This document shows, piece after piece, positions 34,086 through 41,664 of a stretch of 64,000 nucleotides of DNA (the stretch's first letter is position 1; each line of letters opens with the position of its first letter). The notes under the pieces were generated by a model. The model searched no databases and was not told where the DNA came from. It saw only the letters and a list, made by a program, of their open reading frames with translations. This stretch comes from Deltaproteobacteria bacterium (GTDB taxonomy: Bacteria > Myxococcota_A > Polyangia > Haliangiales > Haliangiaceae): NCBI GenBank assembly GCA_021413675.1, contig JAIOQA010000090.1:62001-126000 (forward strand), written 5' to 3'. A program made the position numbers and the translations under genes.

Positions 34086-34996
34086 TGCGCATCGTCGATA
34101 TCCTCGCGACCCACGACGCATACCGGGGCTTCACGACCGTCCCCGGCAACCTCGGTGATGGATACCTGTACTGCGCGAACCCGATCTTTCGCGCCGTGCG
34201 CGATCGGGCCAGCGCCGCTGGCGTCGAGTTCACCACCGAGGACTTCTGCGCCTATGGCGTCGCGTCGCTCGCGGCGCTCGGCCCGATCCTGCGCGCGCGC
34301 AAGGTGCCGTATCAGGACAACGTGGGCGTGCTGCGCCGCGCCGAGGACCGGCGCCCGGGCGGCGCGCTCCGCAACGTGATGCCGGTCAAGGCGAACCTCC
34401 TGATGCACGAGGCCGCCCACTGTGTCGCCGATCAGCGGCTGCCCGCGACGCTCGGCGTCCGCGGCCTGAGCGCCGCCCGGGCGATCGCGCTGCGCGCGGC
34501 GCTCGGCGAGTCGCTCGCGAACACCAGCGAGCTACTCGGGGCGGTCGCCGCGGACACCGCCGTGCACCGCTACTTCTACGATCAGAACAGCTTCAGTCGC
34601 GTCGAGGCGCGCGGCCAGGAGGCGCTCCGGGCGACGATCGAGCTCGTCGGCTGGACGGCCACCGCGCGCGTCGTGTTCCTGTCCTTCGTGCTGGCGAACA
34701 CGCTGTCGAAGACGATCGACGACCTCACGTGCCGCCGGCTCTGGGCGCTCGCCGGCGTGACCGCGCCCCGGCGCCGCGGCGAGCGTGCGGCGCTCGAGCG
34801 CGTCACCCGCGCCGGCCTCGGGCTCAACCTCCGCTTCCGGATCGAGACCGCGGCGTTCTTCCTGCGCTACGAGCACGGCATCGAGGACGACGTGTTTCGC
34901 CTCAACGCCTACGACGTGCTCGCCGTGCTCGAGCGCGACCCGGCGCTGCGTCGCACCGCGTTCGGGCTGTGCGATGTCCTCACGGAGGCGGCATGA
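34085..34996 (+). CDS. HEAAH-motif protein of unknown function in the lanthipeptide operon
   Basis: A 303-residue cytoplasmic protein that I cannot assign to a family. H108-E-A-A-H112 in LLMHEAAHCVADQ is a textbook HExxH zinc-peptidase-type motif, and GESLANTSEL, about 30 residues later, supplies Glu142 or Glu149 as a possible third ligand (gluzincin-like spacing). The rest is helical (ELVGWTATARVVFLSFVLANTL). It is coupled to both neighbours by overlapping codons (TGATG upstream, ATGA downstream). In this context it may be a leader-peptide protease or a metal-dependent modifying enzyme. The absence of a signal peptide fits action on the precursor inside the cell. Confidence 0.7.
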   Translation: MRIVDILATHDAYRGFTTVPGNLGDGYLYCANPIFRAVRDRASAAGVEFTTEDFCAYGVASLAALGPILRARKVPYQDNVGVLRRAEDRRPGGALRNVMPVKANLLMHEAAHCVADQRLPATLGVRGLSAARAIALRAALGESLANTSELLGAVAADTAVHRYFYDQNSFSRVEARGQEALRATIELVGWTATARVVFLSFVLANTLSKTIDDLTCRRLWALAGVTAPRRRGERAALERVTRAGLGLNLRFRIETAAFFLRYEHGIEDDVFRLNAYDVLAVLERDPALRRTAFGLCDVLTEAA

Positions 34997-35838
34997 AGGG
35001 CCTGCGCCTGCGCATGGCCGATCGCCTCGCGCCGACGCTGCGGCGCGTCGGCCGCGACCGGAATCCCGTGCTCGTGGTCGACGACTTCCTCGCCAACCCC
35101 GACGAGATCCGCGCGCGTGCGCTCGACAGCCGGTTCCGGCGCGGCGATCACCTGCGCTACTACCCGGGATATCAGGCCGACTGCGCACTCCCCGGGATCG
35201 ACGAGATCACCGCGTGGGTCGCGCGCCGCATGTGGACCGAGGGCTTCGGTCACCGTCCCAGCCCGACGCTCGACCTTGCCGACTGTCCCCGCCCGCTGTT
35301 CAGCGCGATGTCGCCCGCACCCGGCGCCACGTATCTCAACATCCATGTCGATGGGCACAGCTGGCTCGCGGTGCTGCTGTACCTGTCGAAGGACAGCGAG
35401 CGCACCTCGGGCACGGCGTTCTGGCGCCAGCGCGAGCACGGGCTCGAGTCGATGTACCTCGGCCCGAACCCGATGAAGCAGATGAGCGTCATCGATCACG
35501 TGTTCGGCACGCGCATGCTCGACAAGGTCCTGCGCCCGCTGGGCCGGAGTCCCGCGAGCACGTTCGAGCAGTTCGCCAATGGCCTGTGCGAGCGCGACGT
35601 CCGCCCGCCGTTCCCCGAGCGCAGCCACGGCGTGTGGCAGCGGACCGGGATCGTCCGCGCCCGCTACAACCGCCTCGTCGCGTATCCGACGTGGATGTGG
35701 CACAGCGCCACGCAGCGCACGTACGAGCCGCCGCGCACCCTGGCCGCGGCGCGCCTGACGCTCAACATGTTCATCCGGCATCCGGTGCTCGAGCCGCGCT
35801 CGCTCGTGCCGATCACGCCGATCGGAGATCTGCCATGA
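34993..35838 (+). CDS. DUF6445-like 2OG-Fe(II) oxygenase-fold protein
   Basis: A 281-residue protein that opens with VLVVDDFLANPDEIRARAL, the hallmark opening of DUF6445-type proteins found beside modified-peptide and halogenase genes. A jelly-roll iron site is visible: H118-x-D120 in YLNIHVDGHSW, a distal His237 in YPTWMWHSAT, and a candidate 2-oxoglutarate Arg254 in AAARLTLNMF. YYPGYQ is also typical of the family. It starts in an ATGA overlap with the HEAAH gene and ends in an ATGA overlap with the flavin-type gene. It is probably the third oxygenase acting on the lanthipeptide or on a substrate made by the same operon. Confidence 0.78.
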   Translation: MKGLRLRMADRLAPTLRRVGRDRNPVLVVDDFLANPDEIRARALDSRFRRGDHLRYYPGYQADCALPGIDEITAWVARRMWTEGFGHRPSPTLDLADCPRPLFSAMSPAPGATYLNIHVDGHSWLAVLLYLSKDSERTSGTAFWRQREHGLESMYLGPNPMKQMSVIDHVFGTRMLDKVLRPLGRSPASTFEQFANGLCERDVRPPFPERSHGVWQRTGIVRARYNRLVAYPTWMWHSATQRTYEPPRTLAAARLTLNMFIRHPVLEPRSLVPITPIGDLP

Positions 35839-36674
35839 CGATCCCGCTCACCTTGCTCGACACCTGCTGGCCTGGACACGTCCCCGAGCTCGCGCCGGCG
35901 ATCGAGGAGATGGGCTATCACCGCTACTGGGCCTCGGAACACCACTCCTCGTGGCAGAGCGCCAGTCCGATGATCACCGCGGCGCTCGCCGGTGCGGTCA
36001 CCGACTCGATCCGCGTCGGCACCGCCGGCATCATGCTGCGGCTCGCCAGCGTCGCGCGCGTGATCGAGGAGCGCGCGCTGGTCGAGCTCTACTACCCCGG
36101 CCGCTTCGATCTCGGGGTCGTCGGCGCGCTGCCCGGCGCTGCCTGCCTGGAGCGCTACGAGCCCGACACGATCATCGCCGACGGCAACACCTACGTCGCG
36201 CGGGTCCGGCGCCTCGTCCGCGAGGTGCGCGCGCGCGCCGACGGCCTCGCGACGGGCGAGCTCTGGCTGTGCGGCAAGAGCGTCGCCGCCGCCGAGCTCG
36301 CGGGCGAGCTCGGCATGCGCTTCGCGTTCCATCACTTCCTCGTCGGCTCGCCCGCCGACGGCGCCCTCGCGCCCGCGGAGGCCTACCGCCGCGCGTTCGT
36401 GCCCGGGCCCGGCCTCGACACCCCGTGGATGGCGATCGCCGCCTACGGCGCGTGCGCCGGCAGCGAGCCCGCGGCCGTCGCCGAGTGGGCCGCGCATTTC
36501 CAGGGCGCGCCGCCGCCCCGGCCATCGTTCCTCGGCACGCCCGACCGCTGCGCGGCGACGATCGCCGGGCTCGCGCGCCGCTACGGCGCCCGCGAGGTCG
36601 CGCTCGACTGCTTCGCGGGCTCGTTCGCGGCCCGGCTCGACGGGCTCGGCGCGATCGCCCGCGCGATCGCCTGA
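35835..36674 (+). CDS. Luciferase-like (LLM-class) flavin/F420 oxidoreductase
   Basis: A 279-residue TIM-barrel protein of the bacterial luciferase-like family. Signatures are IPLTLLDTCWPG, MGYHRYWASEHH, SIRVGTAGIMLRLAS, VIEERALVELYYPGRFDLGVVG and a C-terminal FLGTPDRCAATIAGLA. It is shorter than the usual 330-350 residues because the insertion between the halves is small. F420H2-dependent reductases of this family (LanJC type, such as LxmJ of lexapeptide) reduce dehydroalanine to D-Ala in lanthipeptides. Given the operon position, reduction of a Ser-derived dehydroalanine is a reasonable inference. The ATGA overlap with the previous gene indicates coupling. Confidence 0.88.
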   Translation: MTIPLTLLDTCWPGHVPELAPAIEEMGYHRYWASEHHSSWQSASPMITAALAGAVTDSIRVGTAGIMLRLASVARVIEERALVELYYPGRFDLGVVGALPGAACLERYEPDTIIADGNTYVARVRRLVREVRARADGLATGELWLCGKSVAAAELAGELGMRFAFHHFLVGSPADGALAPAEAYRRAFVPGPGLDTPWMAIAAYGACAGSEPAAVAEWAAHFQGAPPPRPSFLGTPDRCAATIAGLARRYGAREVALDCFAGSFAARLDGLGAIARAIA

Positions 36675-36747
36675 TCCGCACGAGCTCACGGACGTCACAC
36701 TCCCCCTCTCGAATCTCTCCCGATTCCACACGTCAGCAGGAAGTGCC

Positions 36748-37914
36748 ATGATCGCAAACCCGAACATCCGCCTCGTCCGCGGCGCTGACCGACAGGGCCG
36801 CGAGACGGTGATCGCCGTCGAATCACCGGTGAAAGGGTCGGGGCTCCGACGCTGGAACCTGGTCGCGCAGCACGCCACCGACGTGGCCCTGCTCGAGGCC
36901 GCGCTGCCGGTGATCCACGGCGCGTCGAAGGCCGAGCGGCTCTCCGCCGATGTCCGCGCGCGCTTGCGCGAGCTCGGCGTCCTGGTGAACCGGAACGAGG
37001 TCTCCGCGCCGTCGCGGATGCGCTGCCCACTCGAGGCTCCACCGGAGGGCGCGCGCGCGACCGACGACGACCTCGTCGTCGCGGCGAGCGTCCACTTCGA
37101 CCGGAATTGCCCCGTCCCGAGCACGCTCGCGCGCGAGCTCGTCCTCGACGGGCTCGACCTGTCGGGACCGACGGTCTGGGTCGAGGATCCCGTCACCCGC
37201 GTCGTCTTCCCGTACCGCGTCCCCGCGCGGTGGGTGGCCGCGCTCGAGCGGACGCTCGACGGACGCCCGGCGGCGGCGCTGCCCGCCGAGGCGCGCGCCG
37301 CGTTCCACGCCGCCGGCATCCTCGTGTCCGCCGTCGAGCGACGCGCGCACGCGAAGCGCGCGGCCTGGCTGAACGGGCGCGGGCGCGAGCTCCTCACGAC
37401 GCAGCTCACGACGACGCCGTTCCCGCTCGGGATCCCGCCGCTCCAGCTGCGCGCGCTGCAGCACCACTATCGCGTGCTCGACGCCGAGGGTTGGTTCGGC
37501 CATGCCAAGCACGCGCACGGTCGCAGCATGATCCACGACGAGCCCGCGAGCGTGTTCCTGCAGCGCCAGCTGCTCCCGCTGCTCACCGCGCTCACCGAGA
37601 AGCCGTGGCGGACCACCGGCTGCTACCTCGGCATCTATCGCCCCGGCTCCGAGCTCGAACCGCACACCGACGGTGGGCAGGGTGGGCTCACGATGTCACT
37701 GCAGATCGAGCTCACGCCGGCGGTCCCGCGCGCGCGCGCGTGGCCGCTCGCCATCGAGCTGCCGGCGAACCGCGGGCGCCGGCGCGTGCTGCAGGCGCGG
37801 ATGCTCGACGGCGAGTTCGTCACGTTCCACGGCACGGACCTCCGCCACTGGCGCGGACCGCTCCGCCAGGACGCCCGGGGCACGTTCCTGTTCATGAACT
37901 TCGTGGAAGCGTGA
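36748..37914 (+). CDS. 2OG-Fe(II)-oxygenase-like RiPP tailoring candidate (copy 2)
   Basis: A 388-residue paralogue of the protein at 32901-34085, sharing the same opening (MIANPNIRLVR), the VKGSGLRRW box, the SADVRARLRELGVLV and FHAAGILVS segments and the C-terminal jelly roll. Its iron ligands are H306-x-D308 in LEPHTDGGQ and His367 in LRHWRGPL. It begins 73 bases after the luciferase-like gene behind AGGAAG, so it could be read from the same mRNA or from its own promoter. Two full-length copies flanking the operon suggest two different hydroxylation events or substrates rather than a recent dead duplicate. Confidence 0.8.
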   Translation: MIANPNIRLVRGADRQGRETVIAVESPVKGSGLRRWNLVAQHATDVALLEAALPVIHGASKAERLSADVRARLRELGVLVNRNEVSAPSRMRCPLEAPPEGARATDDDLVVAASVHFDRNCPVPSTLARELVLDGLDLSGPTVWVEDPVTRVVFPYRVPARWVAALERTLDGRPAAALPAEARAAFHAAGILVSAVERRAHAKRAAWLNGRGRELLTTQLTTTPFPLGIPPLQLRALQHHYRVLDAEGWFGHAKHAHGRSMIHDEPASVFLQRQLLPLLTALTEKPWRTTGCYLGIYRPGSELEPHTDGGQGGLTMSLQIELTPAVPRARAWPLAIELPANRGRRRVLQARMLDGEFVTFHGTDLRHWRGPLRQDARGTFLFMNFVEA

Positions 37915-37986
37915 ACAGGATCGCGCGCGCGCAACACCGGGGCGCGGCGTGCGATAGCGTGCCGCGACATCTCGGAGCGACGCCCC

Positions 37987-38745
37987 ATGGCCATCGAACC
38001 CGCGCGCTGGATCGCGATCAAGAACCGGTACCCGATCGGAACACGCGTCCGCGGCACGGTGATGCACCTGGAGGATTTCGGCGCCTTCGTCCGGCTCGAC
38101 CATGACGATGTCGCCGCGCTCGTGCTCGTCACCAACATCGAGGACGGGACACGCTCACTCGACATGCATGACTATCCCCAGATCGGGAGCGTCGTCGAGG
38201 CCACCGTCGTCGACCTGATCGAGGAAACCGCACAGGTGCGTCTCAGCATGCGCCCGTCAGACCTGCGTCGACACGCGTCAGCCCATCTCCAGACCATCGT
38301 CGCCCGGCTCGCGGACGCAGGCCTCGCGATGGCGCACGACGTTCGCGGATGCAGCGCGCACGATATCGCCGAGCTCGAGGGCGCGCTCGGCGTCACGCTG
38401 CCGGTCGCCTATCGCGTATTCCTCGAGAAAATGGGGTGCTCCGCGGGGCGCTTCCTCACAGGCACCGACGTTCGCCTCGATACCCTGCGCTCGCTGAAGC
38501 CGGACGCCGCGCGGCTGCTCCGCGAGTGCGCGCCCTCGCTGGTGCTGACGCCCACCGCGTTCGTGTTCGCCGTCCACCAGGGCTACGAGTTCCTGTTCTT
38601 CGAATGCGGGCCCTCGGGCGATCCGCCGGTGTTCCTGTTCACCGAGGGCGAGCAGACCTTCCGGCGCGTCGCCGAGACGTTCTCCGCCTGGCTCGACGGC
38701 TGCGTCTCCGATGAGATCGCCGCCTACGACGCACTCGGCGAGTAG
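37987..38745 (+). CDS. S1 RNA-binding domain fused to a SUKH (SMI1/KNR4) domain
   Basis: A 252-residue two-domain protein. Residues 13-90 are an S1/OB fold: GTRVRGTVMHLEDFGAFVRLD, then GSVVEATVVDLIEETAQVRLSMRP. Residues 115-240 are a SUKH domain: DIAELEGALGVTLPVAYRVFLEKMG, FVFAVHQGYEFLFFECG and DPPVFLFTEGEQTFRRVAETFSAWL. SUKH domains are frequent immunity proteins against contact-dependent toxins. The S1 part could direct it to ribosomes or RNA. A GGAG ribosome binding site precedes the ATG, and TAGCGT lies 29 bases farther up. It follows the lanthipeptide cluster by 72 bases, but membership is unproven. Confidence 0.85.
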   Translation: MAIEPARWIAIKNRYPIGTRVRGTVMHLEDFGAFVRLDHDDVAALVLVTNIEDGTRSLDMHDYPQIGSVVEATVVDLIEETAQVRLSMRPSDLRRHASAHLQTIVARLADAGLAMAHDVRGCSAHDIAELEGALGVTLPVAYRVFLEKMGCSAGRFLTGTDVRLDTLRSLKPDAARLLRECAPSLVLTPTAFVFAVHQGYEFLFFECGPSGDPPVFLFTEGEQTFRRVAETFSAWLDGCVSDEIAAYDALGE

Positions 38746-38922
38746 CGACCACGCGCACCACAACCATCGTTCGTGATCGCACGCGTGCGTACGCCAGATC
38801 ACCGACGGAGACGCGACTGAACCGATCGCGCACGCGTCGTCTTTTTTCGACGATCGCCGTGACCCGATCGCTTCGCGGTCGCGCTCCTTCCTCGGGCCGG
38901 GCCCCCCCGCACCGAGGAAGTC

Positions 38923-40332
38923 ATGAGAAAAACTCTCGCGCTCGCATTCGCCGTCACCGCCACCAGCTGCATGGTCGGCGACGATCCATCCGCGGGGCCG
39001 GACATCACGGAGGTCGGCGCGGCGGCGCCGAAGATCACGCTGCGGACCGCGGTCGGCGGCAAGTACGTCGCGGCGGAGAACGGCGGCGGCGGCGACGTCC
39101 ACGCGAACCGCGACGTGGCGAGCACGTGGGAGACCTTCACGCTCCGCGACCTGAACGGAGGTGCGCTCACCAGCGGTGACCTCGTGACGCTGGCCGCGCT
39201 CGACGGCCACTTCCTGTGCGCGGAGCAGGGCGGCGGCGGCATCGTCAACGCGACCCGCACGGCCGCGCAGGACTGGGAGACGTTCCGCGTCATCAAGGTC
39301 GGCGGCTCGGGCGCGATCAACGCGGGCGATCAGGTCGCGCTCCAGACCAAGACGAAGGGCCTGTACCTGTCGGCGCTGAACGGCGGTGGCGGCAACGTCG
39401 TCGCCGATCGCGGGTCGGTCTCGGGCTGGGAGGCGTTCGTGCTCGGCGGCAGCGTCGGTGGCGGTGGCGGTGGTGGCGGCGGTGGCACGCCGCCGGCGAC
39501 GCGCCTGCGGATCACGAGCAACTGCGCGCAGCCGATCTGGATCGCGCACTCCGACAACGTCTCCGACGCGCAGAACGTGCGGCTCGATCGCGGCCAGTCG
39601 CGCGACTACCAGATCCCGAACGGCGGGCTCGCGGCGGTGCGGTTCTGGCCCAAGATCGGCTGCGACGGCAGCGGCCACGGCTGCGCGATGGGCGACAACG
39701 GCCAGGGCGGCGGCAAGCCCTGCCCCGCGAATGGCTGCCAGCCGCCGCTCGACTCGAAGTTCGAGGCGACCTTCGCGCCCGTCGGGGCCGCGGATCAGAC
39801 CTGGTACAACCTGAGCCAGGTCGACGGCTACACCCTGCCGTTCGCGGTCAAGCCGTTCGGCAGCGGCGCCGAGAAGGGCTCGTGCGTCAGCTCGGATTGC
39901 TCGCAGCTCACCCTCGATGGCTGCCCGGCCGATGATGATCTCAGCGCCGGTGGCGCGTTCCCGGGCTACGCGCGCGAGGACCTGCGGGTCCGCGACGCCG
40001 CCGGCAACGTGATCGCCTGCGCCGCGCCGTGCAAGAAGGTGAACTACCCGGCGCCGTGGGGCCTCGGCCTGCCCGAGAACGTCGACCCGGGCCTGCACAT
40101 GTGCTGCCCGACGCCGATCGATCCGGCGAGCGGCAACTGCACCGCCGCGAACGGCTGCATGACCTCGGAGGCGTGCCGCGCCGAGGGTGATCCGCGCAGC
40201 GTGGTCCACACCGACTACGTCGGCGCGCTCCACGCGATGTGCCCGTCGGCGTACGCGTACTCGTACGACGACGCCAACGGCCTGCACGCGTGCCCCTCGG
40301 ACACCAGCTTCGAAGTGACGTTCTGCCCGTGA
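38923..40332 (+). CDS. Lipoprotein with fascin-like beta-trefoil and thaumatin-like domain
   Basis: A 469-residue exported protein. Lipobox: VTATSC, Cys16. Residues 38-175 hold three copies of a module with Y(V)AAENGGGG and WETF, a fascin-like beta-trefoil that often binds actin or glycans. A pure Gly linker of about ten residues (176-190) follows. Residues 195-469 are a thaumatin-like domain: NCAQPIWIAHS, a Cys-rich core (DGCPADDDL, HMCCPTPI) and the family signature YAYSYDDANGLHACPS with a terminal VTFCP. Plant and fungal thaumatin-like proteins bind and sometimes cleave beta-1,3-glucan and inhibit fungi. The next gene shares the trefoil and carries a GH16 domain. Confidence 0.88.
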   Translation: MRKTLALAFAVTATSCMVGDDPSAGPDITEVGAAAPKITLRTAVGGKYVAAENGGGGDVHANRDVASTWETFTLRDLNGGALTSGDLVTLAALDGHFLCAEQGGGGIVNATRTAAQDWETFRVIKVGGSGAINAGDQVALQTKTKGLYLSALNGGGGNVVADRGSVSGWEAFVLGGSVGGGGGGGGGGTPPATRLRITSNCAQPIWIAHSDNVSDAQNVRLDRGQSRDYQIPNGGLAAVRFWPKIGCDGSGHGCAMGDNGQGGGKPCPANGCQPPLDSKFEATFAPVGAADQTWYNLSQVDGYTLPFAVKPFGSGAEKGSCVSSDCSQLTLDGCPADDDLSAGGAFPGYAREDLRVRDAAGNVIACAAPCKKVNYPAPWGLGLPENVDPGLHMCCPTPIDPASGNCTAANGCMTSEACRAEGDPRSVVHTDYVGALHAMCPSAYAYSYDDANGLHACPSDTSFEVTFCP

Positions 40333-40910
40333 AGGAGATCCTCGTGAAGATCAGGCCGATTCGATCCATCGTATTCGCGCTCGCGGTCACCGGTTGTATG
40401 ACCGACCCGTCCGATCCCGGCGCCGGCTCCGGCTTCGGGTCGCCCGACGCGGGCGCGCCATCCGAGTTCGGCGCCGGCGCCAACACCCGCCCCATCACCC
40501 TGCGCACCGCGCTCCGCGGGCAGTACGCGGTCGCCGAGAACGGCGGCGGCGGCGCCTTCAACGCCAACCGCCCCGCCGCGAGCACGTGGGAGACGTTCAC
40601 GCTCACCGATCTCAACGGCGGTGATCTCCAGAGCGGCGACCTCGTCACGCTCCGCTCGCTCGACGGCCACTTCGTGTGCGCCGAAAACGGCGGCGGCGGC
40701 GCGGTGAACGCCAACCGCACCGCCGCCCAGGACTGGGAGACGTTCCGCGCGGTCAAGATCGGCGGCTCGGGCGCGGTCCGCGACGGCGATCAGATCGCGC
40801 TGCAGACCAAGGTCAGCGGGCTGTTCATGTCCGCGCAGCAAGGCGGCGGCGGCAGCGTGACCGCCGATGGCCCGACGATCCAGGGCTGGGAGGCGTTCGT
40901 CGTCGGCGGC
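39034..40910 (+). repeat. Duplicated fascin-like beta-trefoil coding segment
   Basis: The segments 39034-39447 and 40494-40910, in two neighbouring genes, code for the same 138-139-residue trefoil. Segments such as ENGGGG, STWETFTL, LNGG, SGDLVTL, LDGHF, RTAAQDWETF and GGSGA are identical or nearly so at protein level, and much of the DNA is closely similar. This is the trace of a local tandem duplication followed by fusion to different C-terminal domains (or domain swapping). Confidence 0.75.
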
Positions 40911-41648
40911 GGCGTGGCCGCGCCGACCTGGAACCTCGTGTGGAGCGACGAGTTCGACGGCGGCGCCGGCGCGCCTGTCGACGGCTCGCGCTGGGGTTTC
41001 GACACCGGCGGCAACGGCTGGGGCAACGCCGAGCTCGAGTACTACACGAACCGCACCGACAACGTCCGCAAGGACGGGCAAGGCCACCTCGAGATCGTGG
41101 CGCGCGCCGAGTCCTACGGCGGCATGCCGTACACGTCGGGGCGCATCAACTCGGCCGGGCGCTTCACGCAGCGCTACGGCCGCTTCGAGGCCCGCATCCG
41201 CGTCCCGCAGGGCAAGGGCATCTGGCCGGCGTTCTGGTCGCTCGGCGACAACATCGGCAGCGTCGGCTGGCCCTCGTGCGGCGAGCTCGACATCATGGAG
41301 GCCGTCGGCGACTTCCGCATCAACCACGGCAGCGCGCACGGCCCGGGCTACTCCGGCGGCAACCCGCTGACCGGGACGTACCAGCTGCCCAGCGGCAGCC
41401 TCGCCGACGACTTCCACACCTACGCGATCGAGTGGGAGCCCGGCGAGGTCCGCTGGTACGTCGACAACACGATGTACGAGCGCCGGACGCCCGCGGACCT
41501 CCCGCCCGGCACCGCGTGGGTCTACGACCACCCGTTCTTCCTGATCCTCAACGTCGCCGTCGGTGGCAACTGGCCCGGCTCGCCCGACGGCTCGACCCGA
41601 TTCCCGCAGACGATGACGGTCGACTACGTGCGCGTGTACGCGCGCTGA
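40344..41648 (+). CDS. Lipoprotein GH16 beta-1,3-glucanase (laminarinase-like) with fascin-like domain
   Basis: A 434-residue exported protein. Lipobox: LAVTGC, Cys18. The fascin-like beta-trefoil spans residues 51-189. The GH16 domain (195-434) shows WNLVWSDEFDG at its start and the catalytic box CGELDIMEAVG with nucleophile Glu314, Asp316 and acid/base Glu319. DFHTYAIEWEPGEVRWYVD and NVAVGGNWPGSP further support endo-beta-1,3- or beta-1,3-1,4-glucanase activity. The GTG at 40344 is chosen because AAGGAG lies six bases before it, overlapping the end of the thaumatin-like gene. The two genes form a two-gene operon 11 bases apart. Confidence 0.92.
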   Translation: MKIRPIRSIVFALAVTGCMTDPSDPGAGSGFGSPDAGAPSEFGAGANTRPITLRTALRGQYAVAENGGGGAFNANRPAASTWETFTLTDLNGGDLQSGDLVTLRSLDGHFVCAENGGGGAVNANRTAAQDWETFRAVKIGGSGAVRDGDQIALQTKVSGLFMSAQQGGGGSVTADGPTIQGWEAFVVGGGVAAPTWNLVWSDEFDGGAGAPVDGSRWGFDTGGNGWGNAELEYYTNRTDNVRKDGQGHLEIVARAESYGGMPYTSGRINSAGRFTQRYGRFEARIRVPQGKGIWPAFWSLGDNIGSVGWPSCGELDIMEAVGDFRINHGSAHGPGYSGGNPLTGTYQLPSGSLADDFHTYAIEWEPGEVRWYVDNTMYERRTPADLPPGTAWVYDHPFFLILNVAVGGNWPGSPDGSTRFPQTMTVDYVRVYAR

Positions 41649-41664
41649 CGTCGGGACGCCAGCA

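Noticed and set aside
38835-38855. Possible terminator (CGTCG ... CGACG with a T-run) after the S1-SUKH gene
   Set aside because: The T-run is in the loop rather than after the stem, and the stem is only five base pairs.
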